The position numbers were made by a program, and so were the translations under genes. From positions 1-64,000 of the forward strand of contig PXRX01000038.1 in the NCBI GenBank assembly GCA_003023195.1: 64,000 nt of DNA, read 5' to 3'. The DNA is from Halobacteriales archaeon QS_8_69_26 (lineage in GTDB: Archaea; Halobacteriota; Halobacteria; Halobacteriales; SW-7-71-33). The notes beneath the pieces were generated by a model. The model saw only the letters and a program-made list of their open reading frames with translations, searched no databases and was not told where the DNA came from. This document shows positions 1 to 9,292 of this stretch, one piece after another. Position 1 is the stretch's first letter; each line of letters starts with the position of its first letter.

Positions 1-68
1 TCGTCGAACATACGCGTACACGACAGGAAGTCCGTAATCGGCATCATCCGTCCGTGCAGCCACCTTCG

Positions 69-398
69 TCACGCTGCTACTTCAACGTGCAAAGCTGAGA
101 GATAATTGAAACCCCGGTGTGTCTCGTCTTGGTCGAGAAAGCCCAGGACCCTCTGCATTTCCGCCTCCGTCGTCCCTCTCGAGCCCATCCACGCCATCGC
201 CAACCCGACCGAGACGCTAAATGGCGAGTAAACGAGGTTCTCTCCAGGTTTCCGGTCGATCAGCGCACGATGGAGGTTCAGAGCAAAGTCGGTGTTGTTC
301 CTGACTAAGCTGTTGACTGTCTCTTCGGGGATGTCGGAATCCGTTCGTTCAATATTCGAACAGATAAGTCTCTCCCCACCTTTCGATCCGTTGTTCAT
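69..398 (-). pseudogene. Serpin N-terminal fragment, truncated by an in-frame TGA
   Basis: The translation contains the serpin N-terminal helix A/B pattern: NTDFALNLHRAL, then NLVYSPFSVSVGLAMAWMG and GTTEAEMQRVLGF. Serpins are protease inhibitors of about 350-420 residues, whereas this frame stops with TGA at 69-71 after about 110 residues. The reactive-centre loop and most of the fold are therefore missing. The frame stays open past the TGA to the window edge, but I see no clear serpin match there. An upstream ATG at 539 exists, but the 47 extra residues are basic and unlike a serpin, so I chose the ATG at 398. The gene lies next to decayed insertion sequences, which fits loss of function. 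Identification is good; the exact start is uncertain. Confidence 0.7.
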
Positions 399-539
399 TC
401 TAGATTCGTTGTTCCTCAGGGTGCTGTACACATTCGTGACTAGGTGATGCCTCTCAGTCCGTTCGGATCTGCTTCCGAGCGGGTCCGAACGGAAACCAGC
501 GGGCGGCAATGGAATGGTTGGGGATCGCATTACAATCAT

Positions 540-663
540 TTCACATTACAGTGAATTGAACTTGTTGGTTATGCAGGAGGGAGGACATCCTCGTATCCCC
601 GTTAGTCCCATCTGGGACGGGGCCACATGAACATCTTCGAGGAGGATCTTACGCAACCAGTAT
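540..663. other. Short non-coding stretch left of the IS66 element
   Basis: No convincing gene is visible. The stretch contains a small perfect hairpin (GTCCCA / TGGGAC, 605-618) and a 12-codon start (ATG at 627) that reads straight into the insertion sequence, so it could be the stub of a gene cut by the element. A TTACAGT half-site resembling the repeated palindrome of this window lies at 546-552, without a partner arm. Confidence 0.35.
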
Positions 664-683
664 CTGTTTAGCGGAGCGGACGG
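664..683 (+). repeat. IS66 left terminal inverted repeat
   Basis: The first ten bases CTGTTTAGCG are identical to the reverse complement of 2201-2210; similarity continues imperfectly for several more bases. This defines the outer left end of the element. Confidence 0.75.
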
Positions 684-752
684 GGTGAAATCGTAGGGCT
701 CAGGGAAGAGCAGGACGAACAGCCGCTAATCGTGCGTTCCAGGCTTGACTGA

Positions 753-2206
753 TCGCCGGGTCCTTCGACCCCGGCGATCCGTTCTTCGGGTCGGACGATC
801 CATCGCCAGCAGAATCTCGCTCTTCTCGCTGAAAACGCGTTTCTTCGCCAGCAAAACGCCGAGCTGAACGAACGAATCGAGGAGCTTGAAAATCGTCTCA
901 AGCGGTACGAAAACGCCCACAGACCGTCCAGCAAACAGGGCGGTGCTGGACAACCGCCACAGAACGATAGTTCGGCCCAAGGCGATGCGAATGACGACGC
1001 TGGCGGCGACTCCGACGCCGCCAGCGACTCCTCACCCGGATGCAACCCCGGCCACGACGGAACCACCCAACCTCCACCCGACCCGGACCGGACCATCCGG
1101 GTCGGGGAGGCGTGCTGCCCCGATTGCGACCGCGTTCTCACCGATCCTGACGAGTACGTCTCCCGCATCATCGCCGATATTCCGCTCCCTGTCCCAATCG
1201 AAGTCACGAAATACGAGCTGGGAAAGCAGGAATGCGCCTGTGGCAACGAGGTCATCGCCGAACACCCAGGCTGTCCGGAGACCGGGCGGTTTGGGCCACA
1301 TCTGCTGGCCCAAACCGCCCGTCGCCGCTATCACGGACGGCTTCCGCATCGGAAACAGGCCGAACTGTTCGACTGGCAGCTTGACCATCCGGTCTCACCG
1401 GGAACGATCTACAACATGACCGAGCGGGTCGCAGACCAGCTGCGACCCGCGTACGAAGAGGTCAAAGACAGCGTCCGGGAAAGCGACGTAGTCTACTGCG
1501 ATGAAACCGGTTTTCCGGTCGACGGCGACCAGCACTGGGTCTGGACGTTCGTGACCGACGAGGATGTCTTCTACACGGTCGACGAGAGTCGCGGGAGCCA
1601 GGTCCTGGAGGCGGTCCTCGGCGACGAACTCGCCGAGGATGCCACCCTGAGTTGTGACGGGTGGTCGGCGTATCCGAGCTACCACGGGAAGCTCCAGCGT
1701 TGCTGGGCGCATCTGCTCCGGGAGGCGACGTACACTGCTGAGCGTCACGAAGAGGCGGAACCGATCTCGGAGGTATTGCACGATCTCCACGACGATCTGA
1801 CCGCCTTCGACGAGGAGGACCCGCCTGCCTCCGCTCGCGAGCGAAGGCGGGCGCAGGCATCGCTGTGTCTGGAGGAGTTGGTGAGAGCGGACTACGAGGC
1901 CGAGGAAGTCACACAATTGGCCGAGAAGATCAGGAACGGGCTGGGCTGTTGGCTGACGTTCGTTACCGAACCAGAGGTGGACTCGACGAACAATCGCGCA
2001 GAGCGGGCCTGCGCGATCAGGTAGTGATGCGGAAAATCTTCGGCGGACTCCGGTCGGAAGCCGGAGTCCGCATTCACGAGACACTTTCGACGATGGTAGC
2101 GACGTGGGAACGCCGGGGACTTGACCCACCCGATCAGTTGACGTCAGTACTCGGGGGAGAACGGCCAGATTCACAGGCAGAGGTATCTACGACGGAGCTA
2201 CGCTAA
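753..2206 (+). pseudogene. IS66-family transposase, broken by a frameshift and probably a nonsense codon
   Basis: Reading in order: a coiled coil (LLAENAFLRQQNAELNERIE), an SSKQG linker, cysteine pairs near 1113-1245, then the catalytic domain with VVYCDETGFPVDG (first Asp), LSCDGWSAYPSY (second Asp) and NNRAERA (Glu region). At about 2008 one C is missing: the frame ends at TAG 2022, while the expected continuation RDQVVMRKIFGGLRSEAG is found one frame over and runs to TAA 2204-2206, inside the right inverted repeat. Upstream, no ATG/GTG/TTG occurs after the in-frame TGA at 750; a GTG at 732 lies just before it, suggesting the original start is separated by a nonsense mutation. The transposase is therefore very probably inactive. 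Confidence 0.8.
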
Positions 2207-2210
2207 ACAG
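2191..2210 (-). repeat. IS66 right terminal inverted repeat
   Basis: The reverse complement begins CTGTTTAGCGTAGC and matches the left end at 664. The transposase stop codon TAA (2204-2206) lies inside it. Confidence 0.75.
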
Positions 2211-2477
2211 GTACCGTACCGCGAAATGGAGCGTGACCACCGGACGGTCGTGCACATAGAGCGGTATGTATCGCCAGAGGGCGTCCACATTAATCAAGCT
2301 GAGTGCCTGTTTTCGCTCATTCAACCGTGGCTACGGAAGTTCCGCGGCCTGTTCAAGCAGGGCTTGGAACAGGCCGCTCACACCTTCGATATTGTTCGCT
2401 CACTTACTCTGGCTGGTGAATCCACCGAGTCAATCGTTGATTGTCTCGTTATCGGGTCTTTCCGCAGTTCTACATAA
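2211..2477 (+). pseudogene. C-terminal fragment of an IS1595-like transposase
   Basis: The frame is open directly from the IS66 boundary (reading VPYREMERDHRTVVHIERY) and carries the C-terminal part of an ISXO2/IS1595-type DDE transposase: GVHINQAECLFSLIQPWL followed by RKFRGLFKQGLEQAAHTF. The N-terminal half with the zinc ribbon and first catalytic Asp is absent. The matching half is not visible left of the IS66 copy, so the gene was not simply split by a clean insertion. Family assignment rests on the N-x-x-E-C/W-x-x-L and KFRG motifs and is moderately sure. Confidence 0.65.
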
Positions 2478-2671
2478 GAGCGTCCGGAATTTTACTTAAG
2501 GTTATTTTCTCCACATCGGAGTGAGAATTAAGTCGGATCGACGGCGAGACGGTTCTGCTCACTCGCTTCGCTTCTTCGCAGTGCGTCTCGCGTGGTTCAA
2601 ATCCCGAGCGCATTGCTCCCTCACGGACTCACTCGTCGCTGTCGCTCCTCGTTCGTGTTGTTCGGGAGCAA
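2478..2671. other. Non-coding region with an inverted partial copy of the tRNA 3' end
   Basis: Bases 2594-2620 (GGTTCAAATCCCG... then GCGCATTGCTCCC) repeat, in the opposite orientation, the T-arm, acceptor 3' strand and downstream flank of the neighbouring tRNA-Gly (2664-2694). The two arms are separated by about 43 bp. Such a duplicated tRNA 3' end is what integration into a tRNA attachment site leaves behind, although the inverted orientation implies a later inversion or a decayed second tRNA. No gene is visible here. Confidence 0.5.
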
Positions 2672-2742
2672 TGCGCCGGCCGGGATTTGAACCCGGGCCA
2701 TGAGCTTGGAAGGCTCAGGTCCTACCACTAGACCACCGGCGC
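2672..2742 (-). tRNA. tRNA-Gly (anticodon UCC)
   Basis: The reverse complement folds as a standard cloverleaf of 71 nt: acceptor stem GCGCCGG/CCGGCGC, D-arm with GGTAGGA, anticodon stem TGAGC/GCTCA around loop CTTCCAA (anticodon TCC), and T-arm CCGGG-TTCAAAT-CCCGG, ending in discriminator A with no encoded CCA. There is no intron. It decodes GGA and, by wobble, GGG. Its 3' flank is duplicated in inverted form at 2594-2620. Confidence 0.95.
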
Positions 2743-2906
2743 TCGCTCGCGCCGTGATTCGCGATCCCTGCGGGATCGCTCACTACCGGCGCGCCAACAC
2801 GCTCCGGTCCGGTACCCGCGAGTAAGGGCCTTTCCCTTTCGCCCGAACTACGGCAATTCCCCCGCCGCCCCAAACACCGAAAACCCCCGGTGTCGAAGGG
2901 GGTGGC

Positions 2907-4136
2907 ATGACTGACCTGGCGATCGACTGTGCGCGACTACTGGACGGAACCGGTGCCGGTCCCATCGAGGACGCCCGACTCCTGGTAGCGGACGGCCGGG
3001 TCGAGGACATCGGCGGGCAGGAGTCCCTCGACGTACCGGACGACGCCGAGCACGTGACCTATCCCGAGTCGACCGTGATCCCGGGACTGATCGACGCCCA
3101 CCTGCACCTGATGGGGACGCGGTCGATGGACCCCTTCGACTGGATCCGGACCCCCCCGACCCAGGGCGCGGCGCGGGCGACGGCGGACCTGCGGGACCTC
3201 GTCTCTGCGGGGTTCACCGCGGTCCGGGACGTCGGATCGGCGACGGGGATCGGTCTCCGGGACGCCGTCGACGAGGAGGCAATCCCGGGGCCGCGGGTCT
3301 ACACCAGCGGAAAGAGCATCTCCCAGACCGGCGGCCACGGCGACGCCCACTACCTGCCCCACCAGTGGGTGCGCGAGGAGGACGAACGGGGCATCTCGTC
3401 GCTGGCCGACGGCCCCACGGAGTGGCGGAAGGAGGCCCGCAAGCGCATCCGTGACGGCACGGACCTGGTCAAGATAATGACCACCGGCGGCGTCCTCTCG
3501 GAGAAGGACGCCCCCGACCAGAGCCAGATGACCGACGCCGAGATACGGGCGGTCGTGGAGGAGGCCCACCGCGTCGGCATCCCGGTCGCGAGTCACGCCC
3601 AGGGGAGCGAGGGCATCCTGAACGCCCTGGAGAACGGCGTCGACACCATCGAACACGGGTTCTGGCTGACCGACGAGGTCATCGAGGCGTTCCACGAGAC
3701 GGGTGCCACGTTCGTCCCCACCCTGGCCATCATGCACCGGATCTGCGAGCACGGCGACGAGCACGGCGTCCCCGAGTACGGCCTGGAGAAGGCCCGCAAC
3801 GCCCGCGAGGCGCACTTCGAATCCGTGCAGAAGGCCTACGAGGCGGACGTGCCCATCGCGCTCGGCACCGACTTCCTCGGTCCCGAACTGGTCCCCCACG
3901 GCGAGAACGTCCTCGAGGCCGAACTGTTCGTCGAGGAGGTCGGCATGAGCGAGAGCGAGGCCATCCAGGCCGGCACCCGGGTCGCGGCGCGTGCCCTCGG
4001 CGCCGAGGACCTGGGCACCCTCGAACCGGGCAACCACGCCGACGTGGCGGTCGTCGACGGCGACCCCCTCGACGACATCGGCGCCCTCCACGAGGTCCGG
4101 ACCGTCTACAAGGGCGGATCCGAGGTCGGGGTCTGA
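2907..4136 (+). CDS. Metal-dependent amidohydrolase (imidazolonepropionase/prolidase-like)
   Basis: This 409-residue protein has the amidohydrolase TIM-barrel signature: HLHLMG with His65 and His67 as metal ligands, a candidate carbamylated lysine in DLVKIMTTGG (Lys189), His in PVASHAQG and DTIEHGFW, and Asp in ALGTDFLG. The family hydrolyses C-N bonds in cyclic amides, N-acyl amino acids or dipeptides with one or two zinc ions in the cytoplasm; the group with IMTTGG..SHAQG includes Xaa-Pro/Xaa-Arg dipeptidase-like enzymes. The substrate cannot be decided from sequence. The gene is a single transcription unit ending 16 bp from the convergent NYN-domain gene. Length is normal for the family. 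Confidence 0.85.
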   Translation: MTDLAIDCARLLDGTGAGPIEDARLLVADGRVEDIGGQESLDVPDDAEHVTYPESTVIPGLIDAHLHLMGTRSMDPFDWIRTPPTQGAARATADLRDLVSAGFTAVRDVGSATGIGLRDAVDEEAIPGPRVYTSGKSISQTGGHGDAHYLPHQWVREEDERGISSLADGPTEWRKEARKRIRDGTDLVKIMTTGGVLSEKDAPDQSQMTDAEIRAVVEEAHRVGIPVASHAQGSEGILNALENGVDTIEHGFWLTDEVIEAFHETGATFVPTLAIMHRICEHGDEHGVPEYGLEKARNAREAHFESVQKAYEADVPIALGTDFLGPELVPHGENVLEAELFVEEVGMSESEAIQAGTRVAARALGAEDLGTLEPGNHADVAVVDGDPLDDIGALHEVRTVYKGGSEVGV

Positions 4137-4152
4137 GCCGGCGGTCCGAGGA

Positions 4153-4647
4153 TCACTCCAGGACGACGGCCTCGTCCGCGGCGTTGGCGAGGGCGTCCGA
4201 CCGCCCGTACTCGCCGGGTGCGATCGCTAGCGTTCGGAGGCCCCTCCTCCCGGCGGCCTCCAGGACCGGCTTGAAGTCGGTGTCCCGGGAGGCGACCGCA
4301 ACCAGGTCGACGGTCCCCGAACAGACGGCCTCGGTGGCGTCGATGGCGAGACGGACGTCGACGTCCCCGCTCGTCACCACCACCTCGAACCCGCGGGCCT
4401 CGGCGGCCTGGACCAGTCCCCCCGGTGCGCGTTCGTCGAGGTAGAGGCGGGCGACCGTGACTCGCCCGCGATCCCTCGCGGTGTCACGGACCTCGTCCAG
4501 GTCCACGTCGAACTCGTCGCGGAGGACGTTGGGACCGTCGACGAACAGGACGACCCTCGGTTCGCCGCCACCGGCACCCTCGCCCGTCCCGTCTCCGGCG
4601 GGGTCCACACCGAGCACCTGGCGAACGATCCCCCGTAGGCCGACCAT
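4153..4647 (-). CDS. NYN-domain protein (PIN-like ribonuclease fold)
   Basis: The 164-residue protein starts with a short helix and a Gly-rich linker, followed by a NYN domain: RVVLFVDGPNVLRDEF (acidic Asp37, Asn40), a conserved DVDVRLAIDA strand and VASRDTDFKPVL. These acidic residues form the metal site of PIN/FEN-like nucleases, and most studied NYN proteins act on RNA. A C-terminal stretch ending ADEAVVLE completes the fold. The gene is divergent from gcvT; between them, 75 bp upstream of its ATG, lies the palindrome at 4722-4741, so it may be controlled by that operator. Specific substrate unknown. Confidence 0.8.
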   Translation of the reverse strand: MVGLRGIVRQVLGVDPAGDGTGEGAGGGEPRVVLFVDGPNVLRDEFDVDLDEVRDTARDRGRVTVARLYLDERAPGGLVQAAEARGFEVVVTSGDVDVRLAIDATEAVCSGTVDLVAVASRDTDFKPVLEAAGRRGLRTLAIAPGEYGRSDALANAADEAVVLE

Positions 4648-4719
4648 ACACTCCGATCCGTCGGCGCATGGGTTATTCGTACCGATCCGTGGGACGCCGG
4701 AGGGAAACAGTCTCGTGCC

Positions 4720-4743
4720 TTTTACGGTAAGTTTACTGTAAAA
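4720..4743. promoter_or_regulatory. Palindromic operator-like site A
   Basis: TTACGGTAA (4722-4730), spacer GT, TTACTGTAA (4733-4741), with both arms extended by TT/AA outside. This is one of five copies of the same motif in the window, all intergenic. It lies between the divergent NYN gene (75 bp) and gcvT (101 bp). Inference: binding site for a dimeric transcription factor. Confidence 0.6.
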
Positions 4744-4841
4744 CAGATGCGGGGATCGTCGAACCGTACTCCGACGGGGGGATCCCAGCCGGGGTGGACC
4801 GAGAGGGAAGGCATAACTCCCCGGCGGGCCACCCGCAGGAC

Positions 4842-5927
4842 ATGAGTCTCCGCCAACCGCCCCTGCGCGACCGCCACGAGGCGGCCGGCGCCCAGTTCAC
4901 CGACTTCGGCGGCTGGGAGATGCCGGTCGAGTTCGACTCCGTCCGGACCGAACACGAGGCAGTCCGGGAGTCGGCAGGCATCTTCGACGTCTCCCACATG
5001 GGGGAAATCGAGGTCTCGGGGCCCGGCGCCCCGGAGCTGATGGACCGGCTACTCACCGATAGCGTCGCCGACCTCGACCGCGGCCGGGCGACCTACTGTG
5101 CGATCACCGACGAGGACGGGGTGATGCTCGACGACACGGTCGTCTACCGGCGGCCCTCCGGCGAGTTCCTGTTCGTCCCCAACGCGGGCCACGACGCCGA
5201 GACCGACGAGCGCTGGGTCGACCACCGGGACCGGTGGGACCTGATGGCGACCGTCGAGAACCGCACCGAGGACTACGCGATGTTCGCCGTCCAGGGGCCC
5301 GACGCGGTCGAACTGGTGGCCGAGGCGGCCGACGCCCCCGACCTGGCGGAGCTCTCGCGGTTCGGCGCGACCGACGAGACGGTCGCGGGCGTCGAGTGCC
5401 AGGTCTCCCGGACCGGCTACACCGGCGAGGACGGCTTCGAACTGATCCTCCCCTGGGACGGGGCAGGGGCGGTCTGGGACGCCATCGACTGCCAGCCCTG
5501 CGGACTGGGCGCCCGGGACACCCTCCGACTGGAGGCAGGTCTCCTGCTCTCCGGCCAGGACTTCCACCCCGGGGACAACCCGCGCACACCTTACGAGGCG
5601 GACATCGGCTGGTCGGTTGACCTGGACCACGAGTTCGTCGGCCGGGACGCCCTCCGGGCCGTCGACGAGGCGGGCCCCGACGAACGGATCGTCGGCCTCC
5701 GACCCGAGGAACGGGGGATCCCCCGGTCCGGATACACGATCACAACCGAAGAGGGCGAGGAGATAGGCGAGGTGACCAGCGGGACCATGAGTCCCACGCT
5801 GGGTCACCCGATCGCGATGGGGTACGTCCCCGTCGAGTACGCCGAGGAGGGGACGGACGTGCGGGTCGTGATCCGGGGCGACCCGAAAAAGGCAACTGTC
5901 GTGGACAAGAGGTTCCTGGACGAATGA
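4842..5927 (+). CDS. gcvT: Glycine cleavage system T protein (aminomethyltransferase)
   Basis: This 361-residue protein transfers the methylene group from the aminomethyl-lipoyl H protein to tetrahydrofolate (or a pterin analogue), releasing ammonia. Visible features are the N-terminal [10 protein letters not shown] and [13 protein letters not shown] segments, the folate-binding [15 protein letters not shown], the [13 protein letters not shown] segment and a C-terminal beta-barrel ending [20 protein letters not shown] chose the ATG at 4842 because the family aligns from [10 protein letters not shown]; an in-frame ATG at 4794 adds 16 unconserved residues. The stop overlaps the gcvH start by 4 bp (ATGA), so the two are translationally coupled. 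The palindrome at 4722-4741 lies 101 bp upstream. Confidence 0.95.
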   Translation: MSLRQPPLRDRHEAAGAQFTDFGGWEMPVEFDSVRTEHEAVRESAGIFDVSHMGEIEVSGPGAPELMDRLLTDSVADLDRGRATYCAITDEDGVMLDDTVVYRRPSGEFLFVPNAGHDAETDERWVDHRDRWDLMATVENRTEDYAMFAVQGPDAVELVAEAADAPDLAELSRFGATDETVAGVECQVSRTGYTGEDGFELILPWDGAGAVWDAIDCQPCGLGARDTLRLEAGLLLSGQDFHPGDNPRTPYEADIGWSVDLDHEFVGRDALRAVDEAGPDERIVGLRPEERGIPRSGYTITTEEGEEIGEVTSGTMSPTLGHPIAMGYVPVEYAEEGTDVRVVIRGDPKKATVVDKRFLDE

Positions 5928-6307
5928 GCTTCGAGATCCCAGAGGACCGCCGCTACCTGGAAACCCACGAGTGGGCCCACCACGAGGACGGTACCGTCCG
6001 GGTCGGGATCACCGACTTCGCCCAGGACGAACTCGGCGACGTGGTGTTCGTCGAACTCCCGGAGGTGGGCGACGAGGTGACCGCCGACGAGGCGTTCGGC
6101 GTCATCGAGTCCATCAAGGCGGTATCGGACCTGTACGCACCTATATCGGGGACGGTCACGGGCCGCAACGAGGAACTGTTCGACCGACCCGAACTGGTCA
6201 ACGAGGACCCGTTCGGCGACGGCTGGATGCTCGGACTGGACCCCGACGACCCCGACGACCTCGACGACCTGATGGACCCCGACGAGTACGGGGACCAGAT
6301 AGAGTAA
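5924..6307 (+). CDS. gcvH: Glycine cleavage system H protein
   Basis: A 127-residue lipoyl carrier that shuttles the aminomethyl intermediate between the P, T and L proteins. The lipoylation site is Lys65 in [18 protein letters not shown], and the YLETHEW N-terminal motif is present. The highly acidic C-terminal tail ([17 protein letters not shown]) is a haloarchaeal feature. It overlaps gcvT by 4 bp. The P-protein subunits are encoded on the same strand 3 kb downstream; no dihydrolipoamide dehydrogenase is visible in the window. Confidence 0.95.
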   Translation: MSFEIPEDRRYLETHEWAHHEDGTVRVGITDFAQDELGDVVFVELPEVGDEVTADEAFGVIESIKAVSDLYAPISGTVTGRNEELFDRPELVNEDPFGDGWMLGLDPDDPDDLDDLMDPDEYGDQIE

Positions 6308-6314
6308 CCGACCG

Positions 6315-6719
6315 TCAGGACGGACTCGGCGTCTGGACCGTCGAGATGTAGGCGGCCAGGTCCGTCGTGGTGACGATGCCGATGAGGCCGCCGTCGTCGT
6401 CGACCACCGGGAGGTGGTGGAATCCCCCCTCCAGCATCGTGTTCGCCGCTTCCTCGATGGGCGTCTGGGCCGTCGTCGTGACCAGGTCGGTCGACATGTA
6501 GGCCGAGACGGCCGTCCTGTCCTTCGGTTTGCGCTCGGCGACGATCCGGACGAAGTCCGTCCGCGTCAGGACTCCCTGTAGCCGACCCCCATCGTCGACG
6601 ACCAGGACCGATCCGATGCCTTCCGAGAGCATCGTCTCGGCCGCCTCCTCGACGAGGGTGTCCGGCGTAACCGTTCGCGGGTCCGACGTCATTAGCTGCG
6701 CGACGAAGATGTCCTCCAT
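6315..6719 (-). CDS. Tandem CBS-domain protein
   Basis: A 134-residue protein consisting almost only of two CBS motifs: one around residues 9-60 (LMTSDPRTVTPDTLVEEA... GVLTRTDFVRIV) and one around 74-125 (YMSTDLVTTTAQTPIEEA... GIVTTTDLAAYI). CBS pairs bind adenosyl ligands such as AMP or ATP and act as energy sensors or regulatory modules. With no fused enzyme domain, the target is unknown. The start at 6719 is chosen because it gives MEDIFVAQLM, where homology begins; an upstream ATG at 6773 adds 18 residues. It is convergent with gcvH (7 bp between stops). Confidence 0.85.
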   Translation of the reverse strand: MEDIFVAQLMTSDPRTVTPDTLVEEAAETMLSEGIGSVLVVDDGGRLQGVLTRTDFVRIVAERKPKDRTAVSAYMSTDLVTTTAQTPIEEAANTMLEGGFHHLPVVDDDGGLIGIVTTTDLAAYISTVQTPSPS

Positions 6720-6806
6720 GACTCCCAGTTCCGTGGGGTGGCCTATAGGCCTGTCGTGAACGAGTCGCGGCACCCCACGAGTTCCCGTGGGGCCGACGGC
6801 GCGAGG

Positions 6807-8153
6807 CTACTCGATCAGCTGGATCCGGTTGCCGTTCCTGGTGACGTGGAGGTCCCGGCCCATCTGGTAGCCCTGGTTCTCCGCCAGGTTGACGTAGCCG
6901 GAGTAGCCGGACATGTCCTGGTGGGCGGGGATGACGTTCCGGGGCTGGATGGCGTCCAGCATCTCGTAGTGGCCCTCCCGCGAGAGGTGGCCGGAGACGT
7001 GGACGTCGTCGTAGATGCGCGCACCCTGCATTCCGAGGAGCGTCTCGGACTGGTGGCGCTGGCCCTCGTTGGTCGGTTCCGGGATGACCCGCGCGGAGAA
7101 GACGACCTTGTCGCCGTTCTCCAGGTCGTAGGGGGTCTCGCCCCGGCCCATCCGGGTGAGCATCGCCCGGGGTTCGCCCTGGTGGCCGGTCACCACCGGC
7201 AGGTAGTTCTCCTTGCCGTCCTCCATGATCCGTTCGAAGGTCCGGTCGACCGAGTTGCGGTGACCGAACATCCCGAGGTCGTCGGGGAACTCGGTGGCGC
7301 CGATCCGTTCGGCGGTGCCGGAGTACTGCTCCATCGACCGCCCCAGCAGGACCGGCTGCCGGCCGATGTCCTTCGCGAACTCGACCAGCGAGGTCACCCG
7401 GGCGACGTGGCTGGCGAACGTGGTGGCGACGATGCCGCCGTCGTAGTCCTCCATGCTGTGGATGACGTCCTGCAGGTGACTGCGGGCGACAGACTCGCTC
7501 GGGGTCCGGCCCTTCTTGTTGGCGTTGGTGCAGTCCTCGATGTAACAGAGGACGCCGTCGCCCTCGCGACCGATCTCGCGGAACCGCTCCATGTCGAAGG
7601 GGTCGCCGAGCACCGGGTCGTGGTCGATGCGCTTGTCGAGGCCGTAGACCACCGCGCCCTCCGGCGTGTGGAGGACGGGGTTGATGGCGTCGATGATGGA
7701 GTGGGTGACGTTGACGAACTCCAGGTCACACCGCTCGCCGATCGACATGGCGTCCCCGGCCTCCATCTCGACGAGGTCGTTGTCGACGCTGAACTTGCTC
7801 TCGTCCTCGATTTCGCCCTTCACCAGTTCGAGCGTAAAGGGCGTGGCGACGATGGGCGCGTCGTAGCGGTGGGCCAACTTCGAGATGGCTCCGATGTGGT
7901 CGAGGTGGCCGTGGGTGGGCACGATGGCCTTCACGTCACCGCCGAGGTCGCTCATCACCCGGTCGTCGGGGATGGCGTCCATGTCTATCAGGTCGAGGCT
8001 GTGCATCCGCTCCGTCCGTATGTCGTCGTGGATCAGGACCTTCGAGAGGTTGAGGCCCATGTCGAAGACGACGACGTCGTCGCCGGCACGGACGGCGGTC
8101 ATCTGTCGACCGACCTCCTCGTAGCCGCCGATCGTTGCGATTTCGATTTCCAT
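6807..8153 (-). CDS. Ribonuclease J (beta-CASP metallo-beta-lactamase RNase)
   Basis: A 448-residue archaeal RNase J-type 5'-to-3' exoribonuclease. The metallo-beta-lactamase core has the metal motif HGHLDH at residues 81-86; the beta-CASP part follows with [21 protein letters not shown] and [13 protein letters not shown]; the final motif [14 protein letters not shown] and [11 protein letters not shown] completes the active site. Archaeal RNase J degrades 5'-monophosphorylated RNA and acts in mRNA turnover and rRNA maturation. The start [16 protein letters not shown] is the family start. It stands alone between the CBS gene and the response regulator, all three on the minus strand within the split glycine cleavage cluster. 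Confidence 0.93.
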   Translation of the reverse strand: MEIEIATIGGYEEVGRQMTAVRAGDDVVVFDMGLNLSKVLIHDDIRTERMHSLDLIDMDAIPDDRVMSDLGGDVKAIVPTHGHLDHIGAISKLAHRYDAPIVATPFTLELVKGEIEDESKFSVDNDLVEMEAGDAMSIGERCDLEFVNVTHSIIDAINPVLHTPEGAVVYGLDKRIDHDPVLGDPFDMERFREIGREGDGVLCYIEDCTNANKKGRTPSESVARSHLQDVIHSMEDYDGGIVATTFASHVARVTSLVEFAKDIGRQPVLLGRSMEQYSGTAERIGATEFPDDLGMFGHRNSVDRTFERIMEDGKENYLPVVTGHQGEPRAMLTRMGRGETPYDLENGDKVVFSARVIPEPTNEGQRHQSETLLGMQGARIYDDVHVSGHLSREGHYEMLDAIQPRNVIPAHQDMSGYSGYVNLAENQGYQMGRDLHVTRNGNRIQLIE

Positions 8154-8422
8154 AGGTGGGTCCGATCAGAGTAGTCCCGGGATCCCGTCGGGAGTACAAC
8201 TACCGCAGGAGAGTAGGGCCCGGAACCGGGGCCGGGCGGTCTGTCGTCCGGCCGCCCGTCCGGTTCCACGCCCTCCTCTGGGACGACGCGTGTTTCGGTT
8301 GTCACGACTTCGTCGCCACGACGTAAATACCCAAGGAAACTCGACTGGGCGGCGGACGTTCGGTCGAACAGTCGGTACGGAACGGAACCGGGAGTGGAAA
8401 GCGCCCGTGGGTCGGCGACGGA

Positions 8423-8995
8423 TCAGGCCGCGCGGTCGGTCTTCTCGAACTTCCGTCGGATCTCCTCGAAGTCATCGACCTCGTCTGCGATCTGGGCCTC
8501 GATTTCGCGGGCGCGGCGCTTGAGTTCGTGGTACTCCTCGCTGTCGTCGAGTTCGGTCGCCCGCTTCTCGACCTCCAGGAGCATGATCTTGGACTGGAGT
8601 TCGAGGTACTCGTTGAGCCGGCGGTCGCGTTCGCGCAACTCGAGTTGCTGTTCGATCACCTGCTCCAGGTCCCGCGAGGAGACGGGCTTGCAGAGGTAGT
8701 CGTTGAACGGCATCTCGCCGATGTCGAAGTCGGGGTCGACCGCCGATATCATGACGACCCGACACTCGTAACCGTTCTCCCGGATCCGGTCGAGGACGTC
8801 GTCGCCCGACATCTCGGGCATCCGCCTGTCCAGGAGGACGACGTCGGTGTTCTCGTCGATCGCTTCCAGGGCCTCGTCGCCGTTGTAGACCACGTTGACC
8901 TCGTACTCGGCCGGCAGTTGCGCCCCGTAGAGGTCCGCCAGTTGTTGCTCGTCGTCGACGATCAGCACCTCGGGATCGTCAGGGGTCGTAACCAT
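8423..8995 (-). CDS. HalX-domain response regulator
   Basis: A 190-residue protein with an N-terminal receiver domain and a C-terminal HalX helical domain. In the receiver, VLIVDDEQQ carries the acidic pocket, Asp56 in VVLLDRRMPEMSG is the phosphoacceptor and YLCKP the conserved lysine. The HalX domain covers roughly residues 120-185 (LELRERDRRLNEYLELQSK onward) and is a haloarchaeal-specific coiled module; it is not a recognised DNA-binding output. I chose the ATG at 8995 (MVTTPDDPEVL); the longer frame to 9082 adds unconserved residues. No histidine kinase is adjacent, so the partner is unknown. Confidence 0.9.
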   Translation of the reverse strand: MVTTPDDPEVLIVDDEQQLADLYGAQLPAEYEVNVVYNGDEALEAIDENTDVVLLDRRMPEMSGDDVLDRIRENGYECRVVMISAVDPDFDIGEMPFNDYLCKPVSSRDLEQVIEQQLELRERDRRLNEYLELQSKIMLLEVEKRATELDDSEEYHELKRRAREIEAQIADEVDDFEEIRRKFEKTDRAA

Positions 8996-9292
8996 TGGAG
9001 TATGATCCACCGGGATCTGTGTATAATCTTTCGATGGGGCTAGGCCGTCAACTGTTGAAGAGGCGATATTTTCGGGAGCCAACCCGGGACGGTTCCCCGG
9101 GCCGCCGGGAAGGTACCACCGTCACCGGAGCGGGTCGTCGAAGCCCGCGATCCGGCGGCAAATCGCGAGGTGGTTCCCCGGAACCGCTGGTGTGATAAGG
9201 GGCGGACCCGAGGTTCCGTCTGTCATGAACGGTGCCCATACCACCGGCGGGAGTACGGGTACAGACCGGTCGGGACCGGGAGGGCCGCGACG

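Larger units (their letters stand above)
664..2210 (+). mobile_element. IS66-family insertion sequence, degenerate
   Basis: The element is bounded by imperfect terminal inverted repeats. The left end reads CTGTTTAGCGGAGC from 664, and the reverse complement of the right end (2191-2210) reads CTGTTTAGCGTAGC. Inside lies one transposase with a leading coiled coil, a CxC/CxxC zinc-finger region and an IS66-type DDE domain, as in haloarchaeal IS66 (ISH10-like) elements. The flanks (656-663 and 2211-2218) show no matching 8-bp target duplication, so one side has probably been rearranged since insertion. Length of about 1.55 kb suits a single-gene haloarchaeal IS66 element. The right boundary abuts a fragment of a different transposase. 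Confidence 0.8.

Noticed and set aside
2211-2477. Clean insertion of the IS66 element into an IS1595-like transposase
   Set aside because: The other half of the transposase is not found left of 664 and the 8-bp flanks do not match, so the neighbours were joined by later rearrangement.
6738-8174. A 478-codon plus-strand open frame
   Set aside because: It is the exact antisense shadow of the RNase J gene, whose metal-binding and beta-CASP motifs are unmistakable. The shadow protein is low-complexity Val/Asp/Gly with no motif. Many similar long frames opposite GC-rich genes were dropped for the same reason.
8099-8305. Small minus-strand frame upstream of RNase J
   Set aside because: It overlaps the RNase J 5' end in another frame, has no hydrophobic core or motif, and its composition resembles non-coding GC-rich DNA.
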